A stretch of DNA of 64,000 bases from Locusta migratoria (GCA_026315105.1 CM048750.1:166436549-166500548); one strand, 5' to 3'; shown: positions 1 to 12,365, counted from the stretch's first letter. A program made the numbers and translations. Notes: generated from the sequence alone by a model not told the origin.

Positions 1-2223
1 ACGTGTGTGGACCAGCAAAGTTTATGATCCAACATGAGTCCCAAGAATTTCGTAGTCTCCACGAAAGGGAGAGCAACAGGGCCGAGACGTAGAGAAGGTG
101 GAAGAAATTCCTTGTATCCAGAAGTTTATACACACCGTTTTCTCAGTGGAGAATCTGAAGCCGTTCGCGATGCTCCAGGAATATAGACGATCAAGACAGC
201 ATTGAAGACAACGGTCCAAGAGACACATCCGCTGGGCGCTGCAATAAATTGCAAAATCGTCTACAAAAAGGGATCCGGAAACGTCGGCTGAAAAGCAATC
301 TACGATCGGGTTGATTGCAATGGCAAAGAGAGTCACGCTCAAGACAGAGCCCTGTGGCACCCCATTCTCCTGGCGAAAGGTATCTGACAAAACAGAGCCC
401 ACCCATACCCGGAACTTGCGATCCGCCAAAAACGCTTGAATGAAAAGAGGGAGGCGGCCCCGAAGGCCCCATGTGTGCAATGTGCGGAGAATGCCCGCTC
501 TCCAACAGGTATCGTATGCCTTCTCCAAGTCGAAGAACACCGCTACTGTTTGACGCTTCGTTAGAAAGTTATTCATAATGAAGGTCGACAACGCAACGAG
601 GTGATCAGCAGCAGAGCGGTGTCAACAAAAACCGCACTGGACATTTGTTAGGAGGCGGCGAGATTTGAGGAGCCAGACCAACTGACCGTTAACCATGCGT
701 TCCATCACCTTACAGACACAGCTCGTCAGAGAAATAGGGCGATAGCTGGAAGCAAGATGTTTGTCCTTCCCTGGCTTGGGGATGGGGACAACAATGGCTT
801 CACGCCAACTTGTGGGAACATGACCTTCAGTCCATATGCGGTTATAGGTGCAAAGTAGGAAACACTTGCCCGCAGGAGAGAGGTTCTTCAGCATTTCAAT
901 ATGGATGGAATCGGGGCTGGGAGCAGAAGATCGGGACAGGGCGAGAGCACGGACTAGCTCCTGATGGTGAAGGAGACATTATAATTTTCACGATTAAAAG
1001 AGTGGAAAGAAGGCGGTCGTGCCTCCTCTGCCTGTTTGCGAGGGAGAAAGGCAGGATGGTAATGGGCAGAGCTCGAAACCTCTGCAAAGGAACGGCCCAG
1101 TGCATTGGAAACATCAACAGGGTCCACAAGGACTGCGTTCTCGATGGTCAGGCCAGAGATCGGGGAGTGGACCTTGATACCGGATAAACGGCGTAGGCCA
1201 CCCCAAACAACCGTGGAGGGAGTAAAACGGTTAAAAGAACTAGTAAAAGCAGTCCAGCAAGATTTCTTGCTGTTGTTTATAACTTTACAACATTGCACTC
1301 GCAGTCGTTTATAATTTATACAATTCTCCAACGTCGGGTGGCAGTGGAAGGTGCATAAAGCACGTCTCCGGGACCGGGACATGACTTGAGAAGAGGATGT
1401 ACGATGTATGGAATGTTCGGCAGCTGTGAGAATAACCTCTGTGAGGTATTCGAACTGACTGTCACAGCTGGGAAAATTCTGATCGTTAAAAACAGCCATG
1501 GAAGTATAAAGCCCCCAGTCAGCTTTAGAAATGTTCCTACTTCTGGGACGAGGAGATGGAGAATGATGCAGGAAGGGGATGACACAAGGGAAATGGTCAC
1601 TGGAGTACGTGTCAGAAAGTGCATACCACTCAAACCGACCGGCAAGCTGAGGAGTGCATATCGCGAGGTCTATATGGGAATAGGTGTGTGTCGTGTCGGA
1701 AAGGAAGGTCGGTGCACTGGTGTTGAGGCAGACAAGATTGAGGTGTTGGAGAAGGTCCACCAAAAGGGAGCCTCTCGGACAAGGTGCCGGAGAGCCCCAT
1801 AGGAGGGTGGTGGGCATTAAAGTTGCCTAACATCACGAAAGGTGAAGGGAGCTGGTCAACAAGGTGTAGCACATCTGCCCTAGTAAGGGCGGATGACAAT
1901 GGTGAATAGATATTACAGAGGGAAAAGGAAAAGCTGTGTAGAGTGATGCAGACGGCCACTGCATGTAGGTGAGTATGCAATGAAATGGGATGGTGATAGA
2001 CGTCGTCCCGAATGAGCATCAGAACCCCTCCATGGGCTGGGGTACCTTCCACAGGTGGCAGGTCGAAACGCACAGAGGTGTAGTGGGGTAAGTCTGCACG
2101 ATCACTTGAAGGTAACTTAGTTTCTTGGAGACAAACTAGAAGCGGGCAGTGCAATCGAAGGAGTAGTTTTAATTCCTCCCAATTTGAACAAAAGCCGCGA
2201 ATATTCCAATGAAGGAGCGCCAT
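1..2223 (-). pseudogene. LINE A1 ORF2 (endonuclease-reverse transcriptase), broken and partial
   Basis: The start ATG at 2223 lies in the same context as the ORF2 starts of A2 and A3 (MALL-WNIRGF). The endonuclease is readable in pieces between about 2223 and 1300 (motifs LQETK, GNFNAHH, SHIDLAI, SDHFP). The usual GDFN aspartate is changed to asparagine. The RT follows with IPKPGKDKHL, FFDLEKAYDT, NGVPQGSVLS and FVDDFAIY. At least three frame changes separate the open blocks (1630-2277, 954-1817, 622-894, 22-591), so no functional protein can be made. RNase H and the C-terminus would lie to the left of position 1. Confidence 0.88.
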
Positions 2224-2273
2224 GATAAAAAATAAGAGAAGAAGGGAAGATAAAAAGGAACAAGCAGGTGGGG

Positions 2274-3659
2274 TCACCTCGATGGCCGCTGAGGACCGGA
2301 CTTCGAGGGAGCACTACTGTCGCCATCTAGAGGCAGAGAGTCATGTTCCATAGGTTCAAACGAGTCATCTGCCACCTTCCCGAGTTTATCAGGAGGGGGC
2401 AGCTTCCGCCGCCGGTAAAATGCCGGTTGCCTGGCTAACAGTAGTGCATCCCGGCGAGACAGAAGATGATCGGGGCCGACTACTGTTGGACGGTCTGACG
2501 GATGGGTAACGCCTCGGCAGGGAAGGTGAGGAACTCTTTTTCTTGTTGGCTCTTCTGGAAGAGTGACGGTGAGAAGAGGCAGTTGATGGTTGGGAAGCCT
2601 GGGAACGCAGAAAATCTTCACGGACGGGTTCCTTTTTCAAAGTCCGGGCATCTTGTTTAGGTGCCCGTGGTTTATTAGAGGTTGACGAAGACTGAACGTT
2701 AGAAGCAGCAGGAGGAAGCGGGGATGTGGAACAGGCAATCTTCGGGCTGGCGGATCGCACAACTGTGTCGGCGAAAGTGAAGTCACAAATCTGGGTACCT
2801 GAATCCTTAGTAGGTCGATTGGAGGTGAGGACTTACTGTATGTGCCCGCTGGGAGAACAGTGGGCTTTTGACTCGCCCACAACTTTCGAGCGGCAGATGT
2901 TGATACCTTTTCCATAAGCCGAATTTGCTGGATGACCTTTTCATCCTTATATACAGGGCAGTCTCGAGAGGAAGCCGCATGGTCACCATTGCAGTTAAGG
3001 CAGTGAGGGGATGGAGGTGGGCAATCCCCCTCATGGGCGTCCCTACCACAAGTGACACATTTTGCTGCATTTGGGCAAGATTGATGGGTATGGTTGTATC
3101 TGTGGCAATGGAAACAGCGCGTTGGGTTTGGCATATAAGGACGGAGGGAGATGACTTCATACCCTGCTTTGACCTTCGACGGGAGTTCCATTCTGTCGAA
3201 CGTCAAAAACAGTACGAGTCGGTGTCAGCTGGTTATCTACCTTTTTCATCACCCTGTGGACGGCTGTTACACCCTGACTGGACATATAGGTTTATATGTC
3301 TTCGTCAGACAACCCGTCAAGGGATCTCGTAAAAACTACCCCCCGTGACGAGTTGAGTGTGTGGTGCGCTTCTACCTTGACTGGAAACGTGTGTAACAAT
3401 GTTGTTCGTATCAGTTTTTGCGACTGGAAGGCACTGTCCACTTCCAGCAACAATGTGCCACTGGGCTGACGCGAACAGGTTTTAACAGGGCCAGCAATTG
3501 CATCAACAACTTTCTGAATGACGAAAGGATTTACAGACGTGAAATCTTTACCGTCGGTGTGAGAGACAACAAGAAAATTTCGGTAGATTAGGCAGAGTTT
3601 TCTTTTGCTGAGGCGAATCTATCTTTCATTTCTGTCACTGAAGAAGAGAAGGAAGTCAT
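2274..3659 (-). pseudogene. LINE A1 ORF1 (gag-like nucleic-acid-binding protein), broken
   Basis: This aligns with A2 ORF1 from the ATG at 3659 to the TGA at 2274-2276. Three zinc knuckles are readable at about 2960-3120: CFHCHRYNHTHQSC, CVTCGRDAHEGDC and CLNCNGDHAASSRDC. The N-terminal region is split between frames, and the Ser/Pro/Lys-rich C-terminal tail is frameshifted again near 2640. In I-group LINEs this protein coats the element RNA. The knuckle region is much closer to A2 than to A3. Confidence 0.85.
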
Positions 3660-4298
3660 TGCGGAAGTGTCCCCCGTGATTACCGGCATCTCCGATGGCG
3701 CGCTCCTTCCTAGTGAGGGCCCTCTCTGAGGGCTTACCTGCCTTAGGTGATTGTTCACACCTCAGGTCACACCTCCCGAGAACTGACGGAGGGACCAATC
3801 GGCATGTTCGGAAGGTACCAGCTCGGGTAATCACCCCTCCCTGGGCCTGGCCTTTACCAGGGGGTACGTACGTGCCCTACTTGTCTACCCGGGGCGGGGA
3901 ATTACGCGTTACCCCGTCACCTGTTATGCATGATAATGTGTGGGTCGGCCTTCAGACACGCACAGAGAGAAAAGAAGAAGAATACAGGAAGTGAAGAGAA
4001 AGAAGGAAAGAAGTGTCTCAAACGCCGAAGCGGAGACTAATGAGGAGGAGGAGAAGACTAGGAGAGTACAGCAAGGAGAGAAAGGCAGAAGCAAAGGTTA
4101 GGAAAGGAAGAAACCAAGGAATAAGAGAAACCATGACAAGAAACCACCTTAACTCGCAAAGGACGCCCGTCTCTGGGCGAAGGCATAAACCGGGAGGGAA
4201 AGTGAAGCAGCCTGGGGCAGAAGAAAGGCTGCTTCGGCTTGGGGCCCCATGCGCACCACACACGTACCCACAAAAGTGCTGTGGGTCCCCTGTGGGGG
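3660..4298 (-). promoter_or_regulatory. 5'UTR of LINE A1
   Basis: About 640 nt of 5' untranslated sequence, alignable with 21700-22332 and 50426-51032. It includes a GC-rich block at about 3690-3935 (cggggtaacgcgtaattccc on the element strand) and a pyrimidine-rich block at 3960-4130. LINEs of this group usually carry an internal promoter here. No promoter element is directly recognisable beyond the conserved 5' terminus. Confidence 0.6.
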
Positions 4299-4915
4299 CG
4301 ACTGGAGTGGACTCTGAATGTGGCTCCCCAGCAAGGATACGACTTCCTTAAATCCTGCCCCGAAATGAGATCCATCCTTCATGACATCCTCCCCACTCCA
4401 CTGAGAGTGTCTTTCCGCCGGCCACCTAACCTCCGTAATCTCCTAGTCCATCCCTATGAAATTCCCAAACCACATTCCCTACCTTCTGGCTCCTACCCTT
4501 TTAACTGCCCCCATTGTAAAACCTGCCCTATACACCCTTCCACCACCACTTACTCCAGTCCCGTAAGCCAGAGGGTGTACACGATCAAGGGCAGAGCCAC
4601 TTGCGACAGCACCCACTTCATTACCAACTTACATGCCTGCACTGTGAAGCGTTCTATGTGGGAATGACCAGCAACAAACTGTCCATTCACATGAATGGTC
4701 ATAGGCAGACAGTGTTTGTTGGTAATGAGGATCACCCTGTGGCTAAACATGCCCTGGGGCACGGCCAGCACATCTTGGCACAGTGTTACACCATCCAGGT
4801 TATCTGGGTACTTCCCACTGACACCAATCCTTCAGAACTCCGGAGTTGGGAACTAGCCCATCAGCATATTCTCTCTTCCCGTCGGCCACCTGGTCTCAAC
4901 CTCCGCTAAATTCGA
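4299..4915 (+). pseudogene. Penelope-like element P1: RT C-terminus plus GIY-YIG endonuclease
   Basis: The left end begins in mid-protein at the LINE A1 junction (LKSCPEMRS, LPTPLRVSFRRPPNLRN). This is the linker between the RT and the nuclease in Penelope-like elements. It is followed by the zinc-binding stretch (CPHCKTCPIHPS) and the GIY-YIG domain (YQLTCLHCEAFYVGMTSNKL, then MNGHRQTV and KHALGHGQ). Compared with P4 at 48240, one T is missing near 4620, which shifts the frame inside the first GIY-YIG strand. The C-terminus (SSRRPPGLNLR) ends at a TAA near 4909. The family couples reverse transcription with cutting by this nuclease. This copy is dead. Confidence 0.85.
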
Positions 4916-5099
4916 ATTCCCACCCACCATCTTAACATCTTTGCTTCAGTTCTCTGGACAGAGACTTCATCAATTTTTTTTTTTAATTATTTTTTTTACA
5001 AACATTTTTCCTGTTAGGAATTTTTTTCCTCTATAAAATATATATATAACTGATATTATAGAAGGAGACTTTCCTGGTGGGAAAAATATGTATAAAATA
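4916..5099 (+). other. 3' untranslated region of Penelope-like element P1
   Basis: Sequence downstream of the nuclease stop, alignable at its start with 48540-48600 (caccatctt-agcatctttgc). It ends in T-rich and A/T-rich DNA and merges into the inverted-repeat terminal unit that begins near 5100. Confidence 0.55.
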
Positions 5100-5394
5100 A
5101 AGATTTTTTGACTTACCTAAAATACAGGCTCGTTGACAGTTGTCTTTGCATGTGGATATGTGTATTTGTTTACCTTCCTTTTTGTCCCCTAAGGTAAGTC
5201 CTTCCACTCCTGGGATTGGAATGACGCATTTTCCACTTCCTTAAAACCTGTATCCTTCCCTTTCACCTCTCATTCCTTCCTCTTTTTCCTGAAGAAGCTG
5301 CCAGTGATGATGAAAGCTTGAATGTTTGTGTGTTTTTGTGTGTGTTTTATGTTTCTGTCCACGAGCCTGTACTTTAGGTACGTCAAAAATCTTT

Positions 5395-5396
<2 letters not shown>
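5100..5396. repeat. Palindromic Penelope terminal-repeat unit
   Basis: The ends are imperfect inverted repeats of about 40 bp (aaagattttttgacttacct at the left, its complement near 5374-5394). The interior carries the pyrimidine-rich block ending in cctgaagaagct and a gaaagcttg, the same order of motifs that follows the Penelope nuclease at 48640-48860. It is therefore a terminal repeat of that family rather than an unrelated foldback element. The hammerhead-like motif at 5289-5320 is degenerate in this copy. Confidence 0.7.

Positions 5397-5397
<1 letters not shown>

Positions 5398-5442
<45 letters not shown>
5398..5442. repeat. (AT)n microsatellite
   Basis: An uninterrupted run of alternating A and T between two Penelope terminal units. 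Confidence 0.95.
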
Positions 5443-5448
<6 letters not shown>

Positions 5449-5696
5449 AAAGAGATGACTTACCAAAAGGACCGGCTCGTCGAGAGAAACAAATAAAATA
5501 ACACACAAACACACATACAAGCTTTCGCCACCACTGGTAGCTTCTTCAGGAAAAAGAGGAAAAAAGGGGAGGAAAAGGGAAGGATATGGGTTTTTGGAAA
5601 AGGAGTCATTCCAATCCCAGGAGCCGGTCCTTTTGGTAAGTCATCTCTTTTCTATTTTTATTTTTATTTATCCCACCGGGAAAGTTTCCCTCTATA
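5443..5696. repeat. Penelope terminal unit with inverted ends
   Basis: The left arm (tagaaaagagatgacttacc) and the right arm (ggtaagtcatctcttttcta near 5634-5655) are perfect complements over about 30 bp. A tail 'accgggaaagtttccctctat' follows, which recurs at 46350, 49625 and 50145. The minus-strand motif at 5519-5550 has a complete six-base-pair stem (GCTACC/GGTGGC) between CTGAAGAA and GAAAGCTT. Confidence 0.75.

Positions 5697-5751
<55 letters not shown>
5697..5751. repeat. (TA)n microsatellite
   Basis: A long alternating TA tract directly after the Penelope terminal unit. Confidence 0.95.
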
Positions 5752-5753
<2 letters not shown>

Positions 5754-6245
5754 GAATTTTTGTCTGTATGTCCGCTATGTGGTCATAAACCATTCATTTG
5801 ATTGCAATGAAACTTTGGTGAACTGTGCACTGTATGCCCACGAAAGTTTCTGACCTAAAAACAACCTGAAACAAAGTTTGCATGTAATTTCTGACGTTTA
5901 TGAAGCACTTCATAACTGCCCCCCCCCCCTCCGCACCACAAAATGATGTAACGAAAAGTAGTCTTCCACTCACTTCAGTTTTGTTGCAGATGCTGTAAAA
6001 CTGTCATATCAGGCATGACCTTTTATCAAATAAAGTTAGCATTACAGATTTACCTGTTACTATTTTTGACTGCAAGTCCCCCTTAATTCTCTTGCATGCA
6101 AAATTAAGCAATCTGTTTATATATAAAAGTGAAAGTACACTCATTCACCAACTAAACATGAAATCTCAAGAAATACTTCACCTATGAAGCTAAAATTTGC
6201 CAGGAATAGGTAGAAAACATCAGCTAAGAAAGTATATTGTGATAG
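5752..6245. other. AT-rich non-coding DNA, no gene seen
   Basis: No supported coding sequence. It contains a C-rich run near 5920 and phrases resembling the degenerate repeats that follow (gcaatgaaactttggtgaac). Probably old interspersed repeat. Confidence 0.5.
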
Positions 6246-6249
6246 GTGC

Positions 6250-6790
6250 GTGGCTCAGCATACTTCTCCTACAGACTCACTAAGTACAGTTTCATTCCAA
6301 TCTTCGCAAAATTTTGCATGGTTTACTTTCAAAACAAAAATAAGGTCACCATAAGTATAATACTGTGCAAGGTTACTCTGCAACATAAAAAATGGATCTC
6401 TAAATACTTTGGTTGCGCCATAACTTAAGAACGGCTTGACTGATTTCACAGATCCTTTTTTTGTTGTATTTGTTATTCTCAAAACAAGGGTTGTATGAAA
6501 TAAAACTGGAATATTTGAGAACAACAAAGAGCATATTTCAATGTGACCCTGTGTTTCTATTGCATAGAAATCTATAATTTTGTTCCAATATTGATGAAAT
6601 TTTGCACACACTACCTTAAAAACAAGAGGAAAATCACTGTATAAAATTTCGTTGGGTGCATGGTGGAGGGTACTTAATATATGGAATTTTACAAAATGCG
6701 TAGTTTTGCTCCAATCTTTATGAATTTTTGCACACATGACCTTTAAACCAGAGGAAGATCACTGGGTACATAAATGTTTGTATGGTACAT
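6250..6790. repeat. Degenerate tandem repeat, period roughly 110-140 bp
   Basis: The phrase 'ccaat-tt-atgaaattttgca' followed by 'accttaaaacaagaggaa', 'atcactg' and 'tgcatggnggagggta' recurs at about 6298, 6582 and 6712, with a weaker unit near 6440. Some short open frames cross it, but codon content is poor. I regard it as decayed satellite or transposon internal repeat. Confidence 0.5.
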
Positions 6791-6870
6791 GGCAGAGGGT
6801 TCCTTGTAGAAAGCTTTGCCAAGAGAGGGAAAGGTGGAAACGAACAGAGAGAGACGGGAGATAGCGTCAC

Positions 6871-7226
6871 GGACTGCGGAGGTCATCAGTCCCTTCAACC
6901 TCAAATTGTATACGCCACGGAATCCAACGAAAAATAGGTGAAAGCCAAAAGACCATTACACTAGGAATTAAATTCGTCTCACCAACAAGGCTAAGACCAA
7001 CCCAGGGCAGCAAATGCTACAGTGTCCGCTCCCACAGCTCCAGGAGCGACCACTACCCTAAACCACAAGTTACTAACGACACAGTGGTCAACGTATCACA
7101 GCTCTAGAGCAGGGAGAAATAAAACTACATTAAAAATGTAAAAGAGTGGGGGACTGGTGGGGAGAAGGCTCTAAACCTCACAAACAGCCAAGAATCACAA
7201 ACCCACTCACCCCGACCAAGCGAGTC
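6871..7226 (-). other. 3'UTR and terminal stem-loop of LINE B1
   Basis: About 355 nt after the ORF2 stop, without coding signal, ending in a hairpin whose 5' arm and loop read GGGACTGATGACC on the element strand. The same motif ends B2 (32151-32180). No poly(A) or trinucleotide tail remains. The sequence just beyond, including the hairpin's 3' arm, matches 22 nt of a tRNA-like sequence at 15036-15057. Confidence 0.65.
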
Positions 7227-10200
7227 CTAGAGCTGACAATAAAATCTACTTTCACGGAGGAAGGCAAGGACACAATCAACCATCCGTGGGTCATCCGCCA
7301 AAACTAAAGGCAATGCAGGCGGTAGGCCATAGTCGCCATGAAGTGTCGAATGGAGAGGACATTCAGTCAGAATATGAGACACGGATTGTACAACTCCACA
7401 ATCACAATGTGGTGGATTGTCATTTCGTAAAAGAAATCCATGGGTCAGCCTGCAGTGTCCAATACGGAGGCGACAGAGGACAATTGATTCTCTCCGGGAA
7501 GGGCGTAAAGATGAACTCCAAGCTGCAGTCGTATCTTTGATGGTGCGGAGTTTATTGGAAGGGGCAGTAGCTTTCCAACTGCTATCCCATGAGGAGTGAA
7601 GCAAAGATCTGATCTGCACCCGCAGATCCGCACCCGGAATTAGAAAGGGAGGTGGGCAGCGAGTAATTGCCGATCTAGCCAACCGGTCAGCCTCTTCATT
7701 CCCTGTAATACCAACATGGCTTGGCACCCAGAGAAAGGTAACGGAGCAGGCAGCACGATGAAGGTCAGCAAGGAGATCATGGATGGAAATAACTAAAGGA
7801 TGGGAGGGGAAACATTGATCAATGGCCTGCAGACTGCTCATGGAGTCAGCACAGATTAAACCACGTTCCACGGCAGAATGTTTAATAAAACAGAGGGCTC
7901 TATAAATTGCCATCAGCTCTGCTGTAAACACACTGCATGCCTCTGACAGAAAATGGCATTCCGCCCCAACAGGAGATGTAAAAGCATATCCGGAGTGGCC
8001 CACTGTTTTCGAGCCATCAGTGTAGAAGATAGAGGCTCCCTGAAACTCTTCTAGTACTGGGCACACCAAACGTCGAAAGACCATGGGGGAAATTAAAGCT
8101 TTTGGGCCCTGGAAGAGATCCGCCCGAATTAGTGGTTGCGGCACCATCCACGTCTGTGCGTGCAGTGAAATGGGAGGCGCAATCTAGGGAAGGGAAATGG
8201 AAATCCCGGCGAAGAGAGGCAAGCCACAGTCCGACGGGAAAGCCCGCCCGCGGCCGGGTATCAGGGGGTCGAAGCCCTTCATATGCAAAAAGAACCTGGT
8301 AAGTGGGATGATCAGGATATTGCCGGATGGCGATGGCATAAGACGCCAGAAGCTGATGCCGCCTGACCTGAAGAGGACAGATTCCCGCCTCAACAAGGAG
8401 ACTGTCGACCGGGCTAGTCGGGAATGCACTTGTAGCCAAGCGGACACACCATAATAGTGAACCGGGTCTAATAATTTCAGGGCAGAAGGAGCTGCCGAGC
8501 CATAAACTTGACACCCATAGTCCAATCGGGACAAGATTAGAGCCCGATAGATACGGAGGATAGTTGTTCGGTCTGCACCCCAAGATGAATGAGCAAGGAA
8601 ACGTAGGGCATTAAGTTTCCTCATACAACTAATCTTTAGGTGGCGAATATGGGGCACCCAAGTCAATTTTTTGTCAAAGAGAAGACCCAGGAAACGATGC
8701 TGTGCTACAACTTCCAGGCGCTGATTACCCAAGAACAGTTCTGAATCAGGGTGAACTGTAGTATGACGACAAAAGTGCACCACCCTCGTTTTAGATGAGG
8801 AAAACTGGAAACCATGGGACGTAGCCCACACTGAAGCCCGCCGAATGGCGCTCTGGAGCTGACGTTCAGTAGAGGCTACTGAGTAGGAGCTGTACCATAT
8901 GCAAAAGTCGTCGACATACAATGCCGGTGTTACCAGTGACCCAACAGAACTCACCAACCCATTGATGGCAATTAGAGAAAGTTTAACACTCAACACTGAG
9001 CCCTGGGGGACGCCGTTCTCCTGTATCCGAGGGGAGCTAAAGGAAGAGCCAACTCTGACACGGAACAGGCGGTGGGATAAAAACTGACGGATAAAAATTG
9101 GTAAGGAACCTCTGAGGCCCCAGTCATGAAGAGAACGTAAAATATGATGACGCAATGCAGTGTCGTACGCCTTACGAAGATCGAAGAAGACTGCTACCAG
9201 ATGATGTCTTTTAGAGAAGGCCTGTCTGATCGCAGTCTCCAGTCGAAGTAAATGGTCAATAGGGGATCGTCCCTCCCGGAACCCACACTGGTAAGGTGAG
9301 AGAAGTCCCCGGGATTCAAGAACCCAGCATAATCTGCGGGCTACCATCCATTCAAGTAGTTTACAGGGGACACTTGTCAGGCTTATTGGTCGATAACTGT
9401 CCAGCGCCGACGGGTCCTTGCCAGGCTTGAGGGCAGGGACCACAATACTCTCCCTCCACCGGGAGGGGAACACCCCTTGAAGCCAAATACGGTTAAAAAC
9501 TTTTAGGAGAAATTGTCGTTGTGAGGGGTTGAGGTGTTTCAGCAATTGATTATGGATATCGTCAGGGCCAGGTGCTGAATCACGAGAAGAGGAGAGGGCC
9601 AGCGATAGTTCCCAGGCAGTAAAAGGTTCGTTATATGGTTCCACCTGGTGAGAAGTAAAGCCTAATTTGAAGGTTTCGGCTTGGTGTTTCTTAAGGAGAA
9701 AGATCGCCGGATATGAAGTTGTCGCTGATACATTGGCGAAGTGAGTTGCAAGATGTTCTGCAACAACAGATGGCTCTGTGAAGACCCAATCAGGCAGGGC
9801 AAGACCAGGGACGGAAGACGGCCGTCAGTTACCTTGGACAGATTGGAGCATAGCCCACACTCTTGTCAAAGGGACAGAAGAACCCAACAAGGAGACAAAA
9901 TGCTCCCAGCATGTCCGCTTACTTTGTTTGATTAAGTAACGAGCTCTGGCACACAGACATTTGAAATTTATGAGACCAGCGAGGGATGGGTGGGGCTTAA
10001 GATATTGCAAGGCCCTACGGCGCTCGCGAATGGCTGCGGCAACAGTTGCATTCCACCAAGGGACCGGCCGGCGAGTAGGAGGGCCTGTCGACCGGGGAAC
10101 AGCGGCGTTGGCAGCTTGGGTAATCATGTTAGTCATTTGGCTTATATCATCTATACAGCCTGAGGGGGAAGATGAGAAAACAACCTGGGATGTATATAGC

Positions 10201-10930
10201 GCCCAATTAGCATGACGGAAAACCCAGCGGGGTACCCTGGCTCGTGGTAGGTGTGAGGGAAGTGAAAGGATCAACGGAAAGTGGTCGCTATCGCAGAGGT
10301 CGTCATACGCTGACCAGTGAAATAAAGGAAGGAGAGAAGGAGAAGTGAGAGAGAGGTCTATGGCAGAAAAGGTGCCGTGAGCGGCACTAAAATGAGTTGG
10401 GGAACCATCGTTGAGAAGGCCCAGATTGTGGTCAGCAAGAAACTGGTCTATGAGGCGGCCCCAGCTAGACGTATAAGCACTGCCCCACAAAGGATGGTGG
10501 GCATTGAAGTCCCCAAGGATGAGGTAAGGAGGGGGGAGTTGCTGAAGGAGGGCCACTAGGGACGCGAGTGTAGGTGGCCTGTCAGGGGGAAGGTAGAGGT
10601 TGCAAACGGTTAATGGAGTATCCAAGTGAACCCGGACAGCAACCACTTCCAATGGAGTTTGGAGAGGAATCCAGGTACTGACAATATCTGTCCGGACCAA
10701 AGTACAAACCCCACCAGACGCCTGGAGGGGACCAACCCGGTTCCGACAAAAAGCATGGAACCCATGGAGGGTCGTGAATGTGCATCCATAAACCTCGATT
10801 CCTGCAGGACGACAAAGGCTGCAGAAGAGAGAGAGATTAGCTGTTTAATCTCCAAGAGGTGACGGTAGTAGCCATTACAGTTCCATTGGATGATCACATC
10901 ACGAGGATCTAGGCGGGAAGTGAATGGCAT
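7227..10930 (-). pseudogene. LINE B1 ORF2 (APE endonuclease, RT, RNase H, zinc motif), frameshifted
   Basis: The start is taken at the ATG at 10930 (MPFTSRL..VIIQWNCNG). The endonuclease is in two frames, switching near 10690 (LQESR, then GDFNAHHPLWG, SAIDLSL, SDHFP). The RT block at 9644-8184 shows PGPDDIH, FFDLRKAYDT, NGVPQGSVLS and the catalytic YVDDFCIW. The frame changes again between 8583 and 8147. RNase H (7227-8147) keeps YTDGSKT, FTAELMAIY, ADSMSSLQ and WVPSHVGITGNEEADR. The C-terminal zinc motif is CDCG-x8-HILTEC. The RT and RNase H active-site residues survive, but at least two frameshifts make the gene inactive. Confidence 0.88.
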
Positions 10931-10938
10931 AATGTCTG

Positions 10939-12365
10939 TCACGCCGCTTTGTCAGCGTCCGTCATCAAAGAAGAAGGGACAACATCCATAAATAGCTGAT
11001 CAGCCTCAGGCTCAATGGGATGAGCGAGTAGCGAAAGCACAGTCGGCACCTCCGGTTGTACCGGAGGGGCTTTATCATTTAACTTTAGTTTCTTCTTCTT
11101 CTCCTTCTCTTTCTCTTGTGTGAGACAGGCAGGACCCGCCCCAGAGAGAGGACTTTTGTCAGTTAGGTCTGGTACTGACAAAGATCGGGCGACCTTTGAA
11201 CTCACTGACTGGGAGTCCGATGGCCGACTGGAGGTCGAAGATCGGGATGTGGGGAACGCCGGGACAGAAGGACCTGAGATTGGGCACTGTCACCGGCAGG
11301 CGATGGAGAAGGGGTGCACTTCTCCGGTTGGGAAGGGGTGGGACACAAAGGGAGGGCTACAGGAGCTACAGAAGAGGGATATGTGAGGGAGGGGTGGGGA
11401 CGGGGTGTAGGGGGGAGATGGGAGTGGGAAGGGGAGGGTGAAAGGCTAGAAGATAACGTCGTAGCGAAGGTCGTCGCCATCTGCACGGGATGCAGACTTT
11501 CATATTTACTGCGGGCCTCAGGGTACGTCAAATGCTCCAGGGCTTTGTACTGTTGTATCTTCTTTTCTTTCTTGAACATAGGGCAATCTGGCGACCGTGA
11601 AGAGTGGTGTTGATGACAGTTGACGCACACCAGCGGAGGAACACAGGGGCTCCCCTCATGTAGTGGGCGTCCACAATCACCGCATACTGGGACTGCTGTA
11701 CAGCGAGAGGACATATGACCAAACCTCATACATCGAAAACATCGCATGGGAGGTGGAATGTAGGGCTTCACTTCACATCAATATATCATTATCTTGACCT
11801 TCTCTGGGAGTGTGTCCCCCTCAAAGGCCAAGATAAAGGCCCCAGTATCGACTCGGTTATCTTTAGGTCCCCTCTGAATGGGGCAAACAAAATGTACACC
11901 ACGCTGCTCGAGATAGGCCCTAAGGTCCTCATCAGTTTGAAGGAGGAGGTCCCGGTGGAATATCACACCCTGTACCATATTCAAGGATTTGTGCGGGAGT
12001 ATTGTTACTGGAATGTCGCCAAGGGTGGTGCAGGCGAGCAAAGCTTCAGACTGGGCTGCCGAGACTGTTTTAATGAGCAATGAGCCAGATCTGAGTGTAC
12101 TCATAGATTCCACTTCACCAAACTTGTCCTCTATGGTCTCGACAAAGAACAGCGGTTTGGTGGTAGTAAAAGTTCCTCCATCAGTCCTCGAGCAAACCAG
12201 GTAGCGAGGAAAGGGTTTTGCTCCTAACTGGCGAGCCTGGCCTTCCTCCCAAGGGGTAGCAAGGGAGGGAAACATCCTCGTATCCACAGTAGCTGCATTG
12301 AACGATCTCTTCCTGTCTTCAGAGACGGCCGATGCACGACCATTTTGGAGTCTAACTCTTTTCAT
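10939..12365 (-). pseudogene. LINE B1 ORF1 (gag-like), one nonsense codon and one frameshift
   Basis: The start is the ATG at 12365 (MKRVRLQNGR). The N-terminal half has the conserved family phrases LVCSRTDGG, GSLLIKT and RGPKDNR. A TGA at 11778-11780 interrupts it in frame; B2 has an arginine codon there, so a C-to-T change at a CpG is the likely cause. The same frame resumes at once with zinc knuckles CFRCMRFGHMSSRC, CGDCGRPLHEGSPC and CVNCHQHHSSRSPDC. A frameshift near 11205 separates the Lys-rich tail, which ends at 10939. ORF2 starts 8 nt downstream, so the two ORFs are almost abutting. Confidence 0.85.

Larger units (their letters stand above)
1..4298 (-). mobile_element. LINE family A copy A1 (I-group, decayed, 3' end outside window)
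   Basis: This minus-strand element runs from its 5' end at 4298 to the window edge, where ORF2 is cut within the RT region. It matches A2 (21700-27620) along its whole length: 5'UTR, ORF1 with zinc knuckles, then ORF2 with endonuclease and RT. The 5' end carries the family's CCCCC...GGGG mini-hairpin followed by a TTTTGTGGGTACG motif. It abuts a Penelope-like element at 4299, so it probably inserted into that element. The reading frames are broken several times, making this the oldest-looking of the three family A copies. The 3' target duplication cannot be checked because it lies outside the window. Confidence 0.9.

Noticed and set aside
5400..5760. CRISPR-like alternation of repeats and spacers
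   Set aside because: The repeats are AT microsatellites and Penelope inverted ends in a eukaryotic context; there is no regular direct repeat with spacers.
6255..6737. 160-codon minus-strand open frame
   Set aside because: It spans the degenerate tandem repeat, and its repeated Cys-Ala-Lys-Phe phrases reflect the DNA repeat. No family is recognised.
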